Source: Locusta migratoria (lineage: Eukaryota; Arthropoda; Insecta; Orthoptera; Acrididae). From it: 64,000 nucleotides of DNA. The first letter of the stretch is position 1. Each line of letters starts with the position of its first letter. The translations under genes were made by a program, and so were the position numbers. The DNA lies in assembly GCA_026315105.1 (NCBI GenBank), contig CM048755.1:756915301-756979300 (forward strand), written 5' to 3'. Positions 1 to 11,492 of this stretch are shown here, one piece after another. Under the pieces are notes generated by a model. It ran no database searches. It had not been told where the DNA came from and saw nothing but the letters and a program-made list of their open reading frames with translations.

Positions 1-153
1 TTAGAAGAAAAAATACCAGAAGACAGGTTGTCATATACCGGTGATTCTGTGTTGTTCTATTCAACAGCTAAGCAAAACGTTCGAATGTTTGCTGTGCTTT
101 GAGTTATTCTTATCGATTTTCTGAAACACTATGTTTCGTTTCTGTAATCATGT

Positions 154-309
154 ATTTTCATGTATTACACCCTCGCAGCTGGCACAAACACGTTGTCTTT
201 TTACCATACAAGACATCCTACTGTTTATGTATAACGACCGCTGTACTCGTCTTGTATGGTAAAAATACAACGTGTTTGTGCCAGCTGCGAGGGTATAATA
301 CATGAAAAT
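154..309. repeat. inverted repeat / hairpin, ~60-bp arms
   Basis: The left arm (154-214) and right arm (249-309) are nearly perfect reverse complements. Both contain GCAGCTGGCACAAACACG or its complement and TACCATACAAGAC or its complement. The loop is about 34 bases. The two small open frames at 99-305 (+) and 225-407 (-) are mirror products of this palindrome, not genes. It could be a fold-back MITE remnant or a source of hairpin RNA; no target duplication was identified. Confidence 0.85.
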
Positions 310-882
310 GTTGCAATATTTGTCGATAATACGCTTGTGAGTGTATGGTTGTAAATTCTGGAAAATTGTCTTGAATGTGCTAAAAATACCGATCGTTTCT
401 TATGCACTTATATAAATTTCAAGCTCTTCTACAGAAAAATAGCGTGAAATACCTATTTCGGGTGCAATTTCTTTAAAAATTTAGTAAATTTCAACCTCTT
501 CTCCAGAAAAAATATCGATTCGTTGCAATACAGAGGTGATCCGTCTGGGAAAATAGCATGGACTGCTGTTGGAGTAGAATAGATTTAATAGTTGTATTAT
601 TATTTAGAATGCATACTTAAAATCCTGAACGCTGTTTGTTGACGGTTGTGTATGCGAGTATTTCGATAGCTCAAACCGAACAGTTGGATGATTTCCTCTG
701 TCCAAATAAAGGCCGGTTAGTCATACGATTCATTGCAATACAGATGTGATTCTTCTTTCCCGAAAAAAAAGAAATAGTATCTCAGCCTCTTACAGGGAGC
801 TGAGTTGTAGATGCGCACATAGAAACAAAGTGTAATGGTTGTGGTGTATTCATCTCATCTGTTAGTGTTGTTTACGATGTGA

Positions 883-1052
883 TGGATGCCTCCTGCTAAC
901 GTTGTGGCGATGTTTGTGGTGGAAAATTATTGTTCTTCGGTCGAGAAGCATAGGGTTCGACATAACTCAGATAGTTTGGTTTCTTGGATGCATCTTGTTA
1001 GCGTTGTAGTGGTGTTTGCAGTGGTAAATTATTGTCCTTCGGTCGAGAAGCA
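883..1052. repeat. diverged tandem duplication, period ~101 bp
   Basis: Two copies of about 69 bp (883-951 and 984-1052) share GGATGC, the GTTGT..GGTGTTTG motif and TTCGGTCGAGAAGCAT. They differ at many positions, so the duplication is not recent. No coding potential was seen. Confidence 0.7.
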
Positions 1053-1182
1053 TCGAATTCAATAAACCCTATGGTTAGGTGATTTAAAGCTGGGTAGTTA
1101 CCTTCTTTTGGAGGTGTGTTTAATCGTTGTTTAGTCTCTAAAGGACTGCTCTTGGCGATCGTTAAAAAATTTTCGGGTGTTG

Positions 1183-1383
1183 TTCAAATGTTCAAATGTT
1201 TGTTAAGCTTATGGGACTTAACTACGGGGTCATCAGTCCCTAAACGTACAAACTACTTATGAACTACTTACGAACTAGGACGGCACAAATATCCATGCCC
1301 GAGGGGGGATTCGAACCCCCAAACGTAGTGGCCGTGCTGACCGTGACTGGAGCGCCTCAGTCACCTCGGCCACCGCGGCCGGC
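1183..1383 (-). mobile_element. SINE-A copy 1 (tRNA-derived SINE)
   Basis: On the minus strand the element starts with GCCGGCCGCGGTGGCCGAG, which is a tRNA-like pol III A-box region. A B-box-like GGTTCGAATCC follows, then a unique body and an end rich in AACATTTGAAC. A 10-bp target duplication, TCGGGTGTTG, flanks it at 1173-1182 and 1384-1393, so both ends are defined. The head resembles tRNAs with a long variable arm (Leu/Ser class). This copy is used as the reference for SINE-A in the window. Confidence 0.95.
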
Positions 1384-1393
1384 TCGGGTGTTG

Positions 1394-4200
1394 TATTAGT
1401 AGATATATAAATATAAGAAAAGAGCTTGATGTTGATCTGAATCGTTCCTTGTTAGCTGTTCTATGTGTGTCAGTCATTTTTACGATGTAAGTGGGTGTGT
1501 TACAGATGTTTATCGAGAGTATAGATTTGTTAGTAGGTTGAATACGACGACTGTTTGTGCTCAAATGCTCGAGGTATGTAGTCTACTAACAGAAAGCGTT
1601 CCAGAAATACTGTCTGGTGGAGTATGCAATGCAAAAGAGGTGCATGATCAATCGGCTAGATGTTTGGAAAGGATCTACCAACGACGCAGAGTTACCGAGT
1701 TGTCGTTTGCTAGTTAGTTTAGAACTTTAGTAGAAAAGAGCTAGGTTGGAGATGATTGTTGTGCCGTATGCTAGTTGGTGTAGAATTTAAGTAAAAGTGT
1801 TTGACATATGCGCTACAGTTGTGTTGCGAGTTGAGCTCTACAGAAATCGCTTTAGGATTATGACCTTAACACTTTGCGATGTGTACGTTACGAAGTATTG
1901 CTTGTTTGATCGCATGTTAGTGGTGTTTAATTTAACAAGTGGTATGCGATGGTAAATTATTTCCGATCTTATACATACGTAGTAAATTGGACTAGTTCGT
2001 CATGGAGACAATGCGACGTTACATGGCGGCAGCGTTGTGATAGCCCTCGGCATACTGGAGCGAAACTCGGCAAGGAGACTCTGGAGAACATCTCGAGCAA
2101 AGCATTTGGATGAAGATCCTTTACCACATCATACGGTTTAAGAACGGTGGGATTGATGTTTTACATTTTAAGCATCGGAGAAACCGTTTTTCAGAGTTTA
2201 AGAATGCTGGAATAACTACAGAAATTCCACAAGAGTCGGAAGAGCAGATAGTGTTCACGCAAGATGACATGGGATGAGCGTCGTATTACATTTCGAAGGG
2301 TACTAAAAACGATTGGTATTTTTACACTGTACTGGTTAACATGCGTGAAAATTGATAGAGAGGGTTCGAAAAATCTGTTGAGAAAAACGTATACATGTAA
2401 TTTACGTGTGGAGTCTGGCATTCTATATGTCATCGACTTTATTTTCTCGAGTATCGAAAACTGTATCATATGGCGACATAGAGCGTGGAAGGTTTAGAAC
2501 ATGCAGGCGAGCAAAAAAGACGTCTTCACAGAACTGTATTCCATTTGTAAAGTGCACTATCGATGTGTTTCTGAAGGCGTTCTAATATTGTAACTGGGAA
2601 TGGTCGCTGGATAGCGGATGAAAAGTGTGGGTAATATTTGTTATATCGTAAAGCTAAAAGTTGAAACTGGTGCCTGGAATTGTTATCGACATATCTCGAA
2701 AGAAGGTGTGAGTTTTTTTGAAAATACAGCGTCTTATGTGCAAGCACGATTCACGCATTGTATGGCTAAATCTGCTTACAACTGTAATTAGAAAATAGTT
2801 GGAATACTCGTAGAAGATGGCGATTTCGAGAGAAAAAACTTACATCCCGCGTTGGTAGCAAGACCGCTGGGAACTCGAATTAACCACAAACATCTACGGA
2901 AACTGAAATTAGCGCGTTGTATTCTCAAGAATAATTGCAGTGCACTAAAGTTTTCAGGCAGACGCTGAAAAACACGCGCATCCGACTATTTCAGTTAAAA
3001 TGCTGTATTTAGAGATGAATTTCGGTGAAAAAGTGTTAACAGCTGAGGCGATGTAGCGCAATAAGGATTCGATTTTAGTTTCACGAAAAGATCTGTGACC
3101 TACTGTTCCATACGGAATTGCAGGTATCATAAGAGTCGGTGGCGTACACGCAGGGTAATATAACCAGGAAAAAAAATACCTGAGTGTTTAGAAGAATATT
3201 GCTGGAAGGCGTAGAACTGGTTGGGGGATAACGATACATTGATCTAGGTTTCAGAATGGACGGGTCAAATGCAGAGGAAAAAAAATCTAATTTTCGGTAA
3301 GTGTCCGAAATCCAGACGTTGTCGCAAAGTACGGGTGATTTGAGCTCTGATGGAGGGGTGCTGTCAGAAATCTGTGTATGCAGTAGGCGATAGGATTCTT
3401 TCACAGTGGATTCCGGTCTGTTATAGTCGCCAGGGAGAGACGCTGCGCTCATCTGTCCCTTCCTGTAGAAGGGGAAAGAAAGTAATATTTCCAAACGCGA
3501 TTACTGTAACTGCAGAGAACTTGTAACCTAGATGCAGTGCGTAATAATAAATAAATGTTGTCGCGTGTGTGTATTGGAATATGACACATGCAATAAGCCT
3601 AACGTGTTTTTCCCTTCATAATACTGGTTCCAGAAAGGGCGACATAAGTTACATTAAAAAACATATTTCTCGCATTCTCTGCTGTACATTTATTTATTTT
3701 AGGGGAATAGGAAAGAGTGCGAGAGAGGCTGAGGGAGAGCAGGTATTAGCAGGGGGTTTAATGGAGACTACGGCCACTATTGTCCGTCTGAGTTCTGCTT
3801 TTCTCGCCAGGAGGGACACAGCGAATTGTTTTCTTGCTCGCGGACTGTTCCACTGCAAATTAGAACCGCGCGTAGGTTGGTGCATAGGCAGTACAAGGAG
3901 CTATAACGTTCGTAGAAAAAAAACTGTAATGCAAAATAAAATAATAATCAGGGAGGTCAGATCACTATTTCCGCGTCGCTGGGAGGGGTAGTGCCGAAGT
4001 TACATAATAATTGACTGGAAAAACTGCGCGCGCACTGTAGCGGGCTCTGTAAGTGCACTACGGTAGTTTTTTCGCGTATGTACATGATCGTCTGGGGGCT
4101 GAAGCAGGGTGAGTGGGAAGTCGGCCTGCGTGTCGCGTCTCCGCGGTCGGCCGATTGAATTGCTCGCAGAGGCTACGGCCGGTGAAGTGAGACACACATT
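1394..4200. other. unassigned DNA, no gene recognised
   Basis: Short open frames only. The longest is 137 codons on the minus strand at 3081-3494; its predicted protein has no motif I recognise and a composition like translated noncoding DNA. No repeat termini, LTR or tRNA-like head were seen. Phrases such as 'atggcgaca' and 'atgtgcaagc' also occur near 14.65 kb, hinting at a shared old repeat, but the match is weak. Confidence 0.4.
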
Positions 4201-4250
4201 AGAGACTGGTCAGCTCCAGAGGAGGATGCAGGTGGCTAGCGTCTACACAC

Positions 4251-4757
4251 ATGGCTTCATTGTATAGGCGCTGGGTGGGAGGAGAGGTGGGATCGTTGCC
4301 ATCTGTTGTCAATGCCTATAATGACCACCTCACTGAAAAATGTCGTAACCCACCCACCTGTCCCTACTGCAAGCAGTCCCACTTCCTTAAGCAATACCCC
4401 AATTTGTCCTCCCCCCCTCCACCTTTAACACCTGTGGCGGCCCCCACCCCACCTACTCCTATAAATGTCAGGCTCGCCCTCAACCCACCTCCCCTTAGCT
4501 GACAGTTCCCGTCTGTCCCATTGACCCTCCTATGCACCCCAACCATTCCCTGCTTCCCCCTTCCACAGTGGAGGACGTCATCCGCTTCGTCACCACCGTC
4601 ATTCAGAATATCCACCCATTCCAGCGTCCTCACTCCCTCCAATAGATCGTCCTCGCTGCCCGCTCAGTGTGGCAATTCGAAACAATTGCCACACTCTCCC
4701 GCAACAACTCCCACTTCACCTTCTCCCGCGGCGCCACCCTCGTTTAACTTCCCTTAA
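4251..4757 (+). pseudogene. Jockey-A LINE ORF1 (gag-like), C-terminal part, broken
   Basis: The first segment (4251-4502) carries a degenerate zinc-knuckle-like run, CPYCKQSHFLKQYP, followed by a proline-rich tract. After a stop the frame near 4565-4745 reads VEDVIRFVTTVIQNIHPF, a helical C-terminal piece, with further stops. ORF1 proteins of Jockey-clade LINEs are RNA-binding proteins with CCHC knuckles; here only one cysteine-rich knuckle remnant remains and the N-terminus is missing, so the LINE is probably 5' truncated near 4.2 kb. It lies directly upstream of ORF2 on the same strand with the same C-rich coding bias. Confidence 0.65.
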
Positions 4758-4808
4758 CCTCTTTCCCATCGCCCCCTCCCCACTCTTCCCCCCTCAGTAG
4801 TACCTATT

Positions 4809-7544
4809 ATGGCAGGCTCGCCCCATCGTATCCTTTACCACAATATCCGCTCCCTCCCTGCCAACAAACCCCTCTTTATGCATACCCTCTCCCAACAGCA
4901 TGTGGATGCCTTCCTCCTAAATGAAACCTTCCTCCAACCCCGTCATTCCGTCTCTACCACTCCTTACACCCTTCACCGCACAGATGGTCCCCCCCCCCTG
5001 GCTCGAGGTGGAGTGGCGATTGGCCACCTCCGCCACCACCCTGTCCGGCCACAACCCCCTGTCAATAATCCTGCCGAACACCTCATCCTGACCCTCTTCC
5101 TCCCTTCCCTCACCGTTACCCTAGCCACCATTTACATTCGCGCCCGTGTTCCCATCCCATAAGATTTCATTTCCCACATAGACAACTCCTTCACGACCTA
5201 TGTGATTGCCGCCGACCTTAATCTTCATTCCTGCTCTGCAGCCGAACTCCAGCAGTGGAATCAGTTCCTACCCACGCTTTGGGGTGACCTTGTTCCCCTC
5301 CCGAGTCCTACGCGCCCTGAAAGCAATACCACTCCTGATGCTGTCCTTGTCACTCCTAACCCCCTGGGACGCCTGCAGACGGAAGTCCTTGACCTCATTG
5401 GCAGTGACCACACCCCTCTACTCGTCACCTTCAACCCCTGCGGCTGTCCCGGCCGCGCCACCCATCCCATGCCCCCTCCTCGGCTAGTCCATGATTACTC
5501 CCGCGCCGACTGGGATGCCTACCGTTATTTCCATTAACACCTTGGTCGCTAGCCACCCCCTCTCCCTCCATACCCCTGATGATATCGTCCATGCCTCCTC
5601 TTTCCTGCACCAGACTGTTGCCAACGCCATTGCAACTCATATCCCCACCAAAGCCATCTATCCTCACCGTCCCCCCCTTCCCTCACAAGTTTTCCTCCTG
5701 CTCCGAGAATCCCGTCGTCTGTACCGTTCCTTCCTGCAGACCCGTGATCGAGACACACTCCTACGCCATCGGAACTCCAACGACACATCAGAAACCTCTT
5801 GAACACGAGGAAACACTGGGATTGGCGACAAACATGCACCCGTCTTAATGCTACACTCCCCATCAACTCCTCCAAATATTGGAAAGCCTTCCACCACCTT
5901 ACTGGCAGTCACTCAGTCCCTGCATACCCTCTTCTCCATAATAACCTTCCTCTTCCTGACAATGCCAGCAAGGCACAGCTTTTTGCTGACAATCTTTCCA
6001 ATATATTCGACCTGCCCGACAATCCCAGGTCCGACTACTCCTGTTTGCCCAACGTCCATGAGAGCACCGATACCTCAGTCCCTCTGCTCGCCCCTGGCTT
6101 TCAGTATTTGGACCACAGACTTAAACACACCTATTACAGACAAGACATCGTACACACGCTTTGCACAAAACGTAACACTGCTCTTGGTCACGACCGCATT
6201 ACCTACAGGCACCTCCGTGCCTGTCCCCCCTCCTTCCATTCCGCCCTCGCTTCACTGTACAATGTCATTCTCTTCACTGGATTCTACCCAGTCCTCTGGA
6301 AAACATCCCGTATCCTAATGTTCCTTAAACCTGATAAACCACCCTGCGAAGCCTCCTCCTACCGTCCCATCTGTCTCACCTCGGTGTTCAGCAAAGTCCT
6401 CGAATCCATCCTCTCATGCCGTATCCACGAACACCTCGGTCTACACCAACTCCTTCCCCTTTCCCAATGTGGCTTCCGGCCGTCCTTCTCCATCCATGAC
6501 CATCTCCTTCGCCTTGTTCACCTTCTCTCAGTCCAGGTTAACTCCCGTCGCACCGCCATCCTCGTCTCCCTCGACATTGAGAAGGCCTACGACCGTGTCT
6601 GGCATTCTGGTCTCCTTTTCAAGCTCCAAACCTACGCCCTTCATATTAATTACGTCCGTCTCATTGCTTCCTTCCTCTCCAAACGCCCATCCTATGTCAC
6701 TGTCAATAACCAAAATTCCCGTTTGTTCTACCCCTCCGCCAGGATGCCCCAGGGCTCCGTCCTTTCGCCCCTCCTGTATCTGTTATATTCAGCAGATATG
6801 CCCCGACTTCAGCCTCCTGTCCATCTTCTTCAGTATGCTGATGACACCGCCTTCCTTGCCCTTGCCCCGTCCCTCACTCGCTCCCAACATCTCCTTCAGT
6901 CCCATCTCTCCGGATTTTCCTCCTGGTGTAACCAGTGGCTCCTTACTGTAAACCCTACAAAATCCCAGGCAATCATAGGTTGCACCACCCCTTACTTTCG
7001 CCACCGAGACCTGTACCTCACCCTCCATGGCCGCCCCATCCCGCTAATGAAGACCCTCCACTACCTCGGATTAACTCTAGATAGAGCCCTTTCCTGGAAC
7101 CCTCACCTCAAAACCGTCCAACAAAAAGCCCTCTCCCACCTTAACCTCTTAAAATGCCTCTCTGGCCGGACATGGGGACTAAATCCTTCCACCATCCTGT
7201 ATACCTACCGTTCCCTCAAGTGTCCCGTCCTTTGCTGCTTCCATCCCGCCTGGATATCCGCTCCCCCCTCCTATTATGAATCCCACAAAATCCTCGAACG
7301 CCACGCCCTTCGCCTCGCCTACCACATCCGCCTCCCCTCCCCCATGCGGATCCTTTACGACCTCATCCCATTCCCACACCTGGTCCAATTCCTTCAACAC
7401 ATCCGCTTCAAGTACATTCACCGAAAGAGTCCCATAACCCACTTGTATCTCCTCTCCTCCTGGATCCCAGGCCCCTGCCTTTACCGCCACATCCCTCCCT
7501 CCCTTCACCTCCACACCCTCTACATCCTCTCCAAGGGTGGCTGA
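4809..7544 (+). pseudogene. Jockey-A LINE ORF2: APE endonuclease plus reverse transcriptase
   Basis: ORF2 of a Jockey-clade non-LTR retrotransposon. It would nick target DNA (APE endonuclease) and copy its RNA at the nick (RT). The endonuclease domain at 4809-5520 starts ILYHNIRSLPANK and has AADLNLHS and GSDHTPLLVTF. The 581-codon open stretch at 5799-7544 holds RT motifs: LVSLDIEKAYDRVWHSG (motif A), MPQGSVLSPLLYLLY (motif B), LQYADDTAFLALA (motif C, YADD) and TLHYLGLTLDRALSWNPHL. The linker (INTLVASHPLSLHTPDDIV) is read in frame 1, while both domains are in frame 3. The lesions are therefore one stop at 5160-5162, a frameshift near 5525 and another near 5770. The RT domain itself is uninterrupted, so this is one of the better preserved elements here. 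Confidence 0.93.
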
Positions 7545-8188
7545 TGCCACCTACCTCTCCCTGACGACGTTCTGCACAACCGTCCCGACATCTATCCCTC
7601 CTTCCAACTTTGACCTCTCTTTGTAGATTGCTGCAGCCTCCTCCCTCCCCCTCCCCTCCCACTCTTGTCCCCCGCTTGGCTCACCCCCTCCTTTCTCCAC
7701 CTCCCCAGGAGCTCCTTCCGGTTTCCCCCATTCTCCCCTCCCCCACCTCCTTCCCCCTCCCCCGCGCCTTCTCCATCCTCCCCCCCTCCCCCTGAAGGGC
7801 CAGTACAATGCTAGTGTTTTTAAGTGATCCGTGCTTTGTGTGTATAGTGTTTCGTCGCCCAGTGTTTTTTAACGTTGCGTACACCAGTGTTCAGTGTTTT
7901 TTACCTCAATGTTGCCGTCATGTTATGTCTCGTCGTCTGCAGTGAGTGTTTTTTTAGCCACCGTGGCAATGTCTTGTTTTAACAACCATGTATGTTCTGT
8001 CAGCTGTCATGTTGTCTTTTAACATTCTTCCATATTTTCATCTTGTAATTATAAAAGCGCCATTTTATCACCTTTAATTTTATATTCTGTTTGTCCATTG
8101 TTTCCATCCGCTCGGCTGTAGAGCAGCATCATCGGCTGCTGCCATCCTGCCTTTATTAGGGCATTAAAATTCAATAAAGAAAAAAAAT
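7545..8188 (+). mobile_element. Jockey-A LINE 3' UTR and poly-A end
   Basis: C-rich DNA downstream of the RT grades into a noncoding 3' UTR and ends in AATAAAGAAAAAAAA at about 8174-8188, a polyadenylation signal and tail that mark the 3' end of the retrotransposed copy. I could not find a clear duplication of the following bases (TCTGAGGGTG) near the upstream edge at about 4.2 kb, so the 5' boundary stays uncertain. Confidence 0.8.
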
Positions 8189-8762
8189 CTGAGGGTGCTC
8201 CACCGGATTGGAGGGGCGAAAGCCTTCTAGGGCAAGCAGAAATTGGTCTTCCCGCGAATTTGTGGTTGTACCAGGAACCTCCCAACTACGGAAGTCAAAT
8301 GTAATTACTGTAATTGCATTGTTCCTATGCTGCTGCTGTCCCTCAACACTCTGCTTCTGAAAGACTGCAGAATATCGGTTGGGGATTGTCATGTGGCAGG
8401 GTTGGTGAGGGGTTGGTCACGTGCTGTGCTCTCTTTGGCCGGTGGTGGTCACGTGACCGGTAGGGGTGATGCAGATAGTCACATGATGCCTTGGGGTGAG
8501 CTCAGTTCCACGCCAGATGTGGAGGAGTGAACATGTGCAATTGCAAATAAACAATAAATAAATAAACAATTACCCTAATAATTGCAAGTACTCTTGGTAC
8601 ATGTAATTACTCAAGGTACACGTAATTGCAATTATTCAACTACTCTAAGTACACACAATTGCAATTACTCTAATTAAATTGATATCAATTTGATTATTTT
8701 GGCCCCAGTTTGCGCAATGGTATCCTACTACTGCACATACGTCGCAGAATCTACGTCAAAAT
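8189..8762. repeat. intergenic stretch with degenerate ATTGCAATTA-type repeats
   Basis: No gene. From about 8540 to 8690 the sequence is A+T-rich and contains several spaced copies of a GTACA..AATTGCAATTA unit at roughly 35-45 bp spacing. A palindromic GTCACGTGAC lies at about 8449-8458. No function is assigned. Confidence 0.5.
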
Positions 8763-8827
8763 ACAGTGTACCCTCCGTCACGCACCTTACGGTGAATTAC
8801 GGAGTATGTATGTAGATGTAGATGTAG
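8763..8827 (+). mobile_element. Jockey-like LINE 3' terminus (very short copy)
   Basis: ACAGTGTACCCTCCGTCACG.. through TGTAGATGTAGATGTAG is the 3' end of the same Jockey-like family whose terminus lies at 61668-61809 and whose reversed tail sits inside a SINE at 37698-37764. The GTAGAT microsatellite is the 3' tail. Only about 65 bp is clearly homologous, typical of strong 5' truncation during target-primed reverse transcription. Confidence 0.8.
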
Positions 8828-9399
8828 AAATAGCACTGGGTGCTATCATGTGGCAACAATGTGTGATAGGCAGCATATGTCTAGCACTCAGTGTTTACTG
8901 TGCCGTGCACGTGGTGGCTGCTGCTTTTCTCCCTAAGCCTTGTTTTCCCTTATGACAAATTGGATTAAATGCGAGTACTGTTACGTTTTGTGGCATTTTT
9001 ATTTCTGGTATTAGTGCATCTTTCAGATGGGACAGGGAAACGTCGGTTAATTACGTGAACAGCTTCTTCGTATATCTGCTATTATTATTACTATTGGCCC
9101 CTCTTAGCCCTAAATCAGTAACCGAACATAGCGATACTAATTATTTGTTTTTAAGACCTAGGCTGCTCCCATGTAATAGCATTCGATTTCAATTTTTTGT
9201 ATCATTCTTCCGCAGGCAGACCCACACGGTGACATACACCATGAAGGTGACATTCATGCAGATGCGGAAACGACATTTGATACAAAAACCAGATTCCTGG
9301 ACACTTTGCGTACGTTGCTGCAGGGAAAAGCAAATAATAGCGAAAGAATCACCAGAGATAGTCCTAGATACTGTTCTTTTGTAGAGGACGTTAAATAAG

Positions 9400-10940
9400 C
9401 CAAAGCAAAGCAGATAAAAGATAATGTTGACTATTGTCGACTAAGAAAGTATGACGTTCGGAAAAGAAAAACGTATTTAACCAGTAACCAGGTGACAACA
9501 GCGCTATTTTGCACTATGTTCATACGGAAGAACGGTTCGAATACTGCACAATACTTACTTGAAAATGGGACATGGAGATCAGTCACAGATGGAAAAGCAA
9601 CTGCACTTTAAGTACAAAAATGTCACCACGAGTTCTTTGCTTTTTCAAACCTTGTCGGACTAAATTATCTAATACAAAGCAAGATTTATTTTCCAGACCT
9701 CTAATATGTAAAGAATTTAATTCAAGATGCCACGTAGATCTGATAGGCATGCAAACTAGCCCTGAGGGGGAGTACACGTTCATATTCAACTACCAACATC
9801 ACTTAACTAAATTTATACTATTGCGACCCCTCAAAAGCAAAAGAACAAACGTCGCTTACCACTCGCTTCACATATTTACCACTATAGGTCTTCCAAGTAT
9901 GCTACAGTCCGGTAATGGTAGAGAGTTTTCGGACCCCATTATAAATGAGCTGAATAACATGTGGCCTGAACTGAAATGGGTACATGAAAAACCCAGGCAT
10001 AGCTGAAACCAAGTTTCTATCGAACGGGCCAACCAGGATGTACAGAATATGCAAATGACACGGATGCAAATAAATAACTCAGCACATTGTGCTCAGAGTC
10101 TTCGGTTCAGCCAGTTCATGGAAAAACAGTTCTTTTCATTGTGGAATTCAGCAGTCCCCACACGAGGAAATGTTTAGCTGTAAAGAAAAAGTGGGACTAA
10201 GTACTTAACATCTTCCTTAATAAGTTCTTGATAACATAGTGACAGAGGAAGACCTTGAGAAAGTCGAAAGAGAAATGGATGACGCTATAAAAGTAGGGAC
10301 TACTCCCAACAATAAAATTCACGCCTTGGAGATCGAACCATAAGTCAAGACCGCTTACCTGACAATAACAAGCCGAAAATATAGTGTGTGGTTTGCGAAG
10401 AAGAGTGTAGTGCAGCTCATTGTATATTCTGCCGCAAATGTGCATGCAATATGTCAAAGAGGTACTGAAGCAGAGGAAGGATATGGAGGAAAAGTTATTG
10501 GTAAACTTCGTTATAATAAACAAGACATTAGGAAGAAGAGGATTGGAGATCACGACAAATTGCAAGCACAAGGTGGTAAGGTGCTTAAAAATTCATATGC
10601 AAATTCACCACCTGCAAAGGATGGAGGCAATGTTCGTATCCGTATACCACATGTTGACATAGGTCGCGGAGATCCCAGAAGCGTTCTTGCTGTTGTGATG
10701 AATGTCGAAGGCACTTTCTACACGCTGGGAATAGAGCATGGTGTTCTGAAAACAACTATATTACAGAAACTAGTTCTCTGTTGTACCCGAGAAACTGCTC
10801 AAGCTGGAATCCGTGGCCAAAGAAGAGAAATCATTTCGAACCGTATCGTCCTTACAGTTACTGATCAGTGGCCAAGGATAAAATCGATGAAACTGCTCTA
10901 CTACATGCGCCACAAATCTCTGCAAATGCAGAAATAAAAA
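9400..10940 (+). pseudogene. KRBA2/SCAND3-like integrase (rve) pseudogene
   Basis: A decayed protein with a retroviral-type integrase core, of the kind usually annotated in arthropods as 'KRAB-A domain-containing protein 2-like'. The best block (9572-10006) contains ICKEFNSRCHVDLIGMQ (first catalytic Asp), then HHLTKFILLRPLKSKR and LPSMLQSGNGREFSDPI. The family normally has SDNG at the second catalytic position, so the Asp has become Gly here. After a stop at 10003 the frame continues with SIERANQDVQNM (region of the catalytic Glu). From about 10386 to 10940 it reads NVRIRIPHVDIGRGDPRSV, the conserved tail following the integrase. Upstream, LRKYDV near 9440 fits the region before the integrase zinc finger. 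Several stops and shifts make it nonfunctional. The family name is recalled from homologs, not computed. Confidence 0.75.
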
Positions 10941-11264
10941 TATTGTGTTATTCCAAATGTCATAAAAACGTAACTTGTAGTAAGTGTATACTGGTCGTAT
11001 TAGACCTGTTCATAAAGTAAACAGATAGTATAATTTTTATAACTGATAAATAAACTGCATTTTTTATCCCATATTTATATGTATTCGGATTTTGGCCGCA
11101 CTCTCTACGCCACGTCGTGAACTGGCCAGCCAAATCACGATATCAAGACAAGATCGGACATTGGCCGGCCAATTGAAAGCGATATTAGCCACTTCGCGTC
11201 TTGGCCGGCCAGTTCCCGCTCTGGCCGATTTCGTGCTTCGGCTGTAACAGATACAACAATTAAG
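10941..11264. other. A+T-rich spacer, possibly the end of a decayed gypsy 5' LTR
   Basis: No gene. The segment 11150-11230 repeats TTGGCCGGCC-type phrases. The last bases before the primer site (CAGATACAACAATTAAG) would be the 3' edge of a 5' LTR for the gypsy element that follows, but a matching LTR start or second LTR was not found. Confidence 0.35.
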
Positions 11265-11276
11265 TGGCGACAGAAG
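11265..11276 (+). other. gypsy-1 primer-binding site (TGGCGAC class)
   Basis: TGGCGACAGAAG lies 228 bases upstream of the gag start. TGGCGAC is the primer-site core of Ty3/gypsy elements primed by tRNA-Arg (412/mdg1 type). The same core occurs at the expected place in two other gypsy copies in this window (22642-22655, minus; 63021-63032, plus). Confidence 0.6.
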
Positions 11277-11492
11277 CTGGTTCTTGGTTGCTGTCGATGT
11301 CTATTATTGTCAGCGTCGTGACTTTCACTGTTCTGTCGCCAGGACAGCGTTACGATCCGCTTTATATTTTCTACAAGGGTACTCGTGTTTTCTGGTTTTC
11401 CGGTGTATGCGGTAGCTCGCTTTGCGTGGACGACTTATTTTCTCTGTGTGTGGTTTCTTTGCATGTTGCACGCTGCCTAATTTCCCTTTGCC

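Larger units (their letters stand above)
1..1172. other. unassigned DNA, no gene recognised
   Basis: Open frames here are 60-70 codons and match no family I know. The stretch holds the 154-309 hairpin and the 883-1052 duplication, listed separately. Loosely similar A-rich phrases recur near 410-450, 490-545 and 720-790 (a TTGCAATACAGA-type core), which suggests old, decayed repeat DNA. Confidence 0.5.

Noticed and set aside
883..1052. CRISPR-like or satellite array
   Set aside because: Only two diverged units; not an array.
1361..1383. tRNA genes suggested by A- and B-box-like sequences in SINE copies
   Set aside because: The tRNA-like regions are SINE heads with SINE bodies and target duplications; none folds convincingly as a complete functional tRNA by eye.
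5206..7028. Several further open frames on both strands over the Jockey-A LINE
   Set aside because: They are shadows of the C-rich ORF2 in other frames; only the endonuclease-linker-RT path carries motifs.
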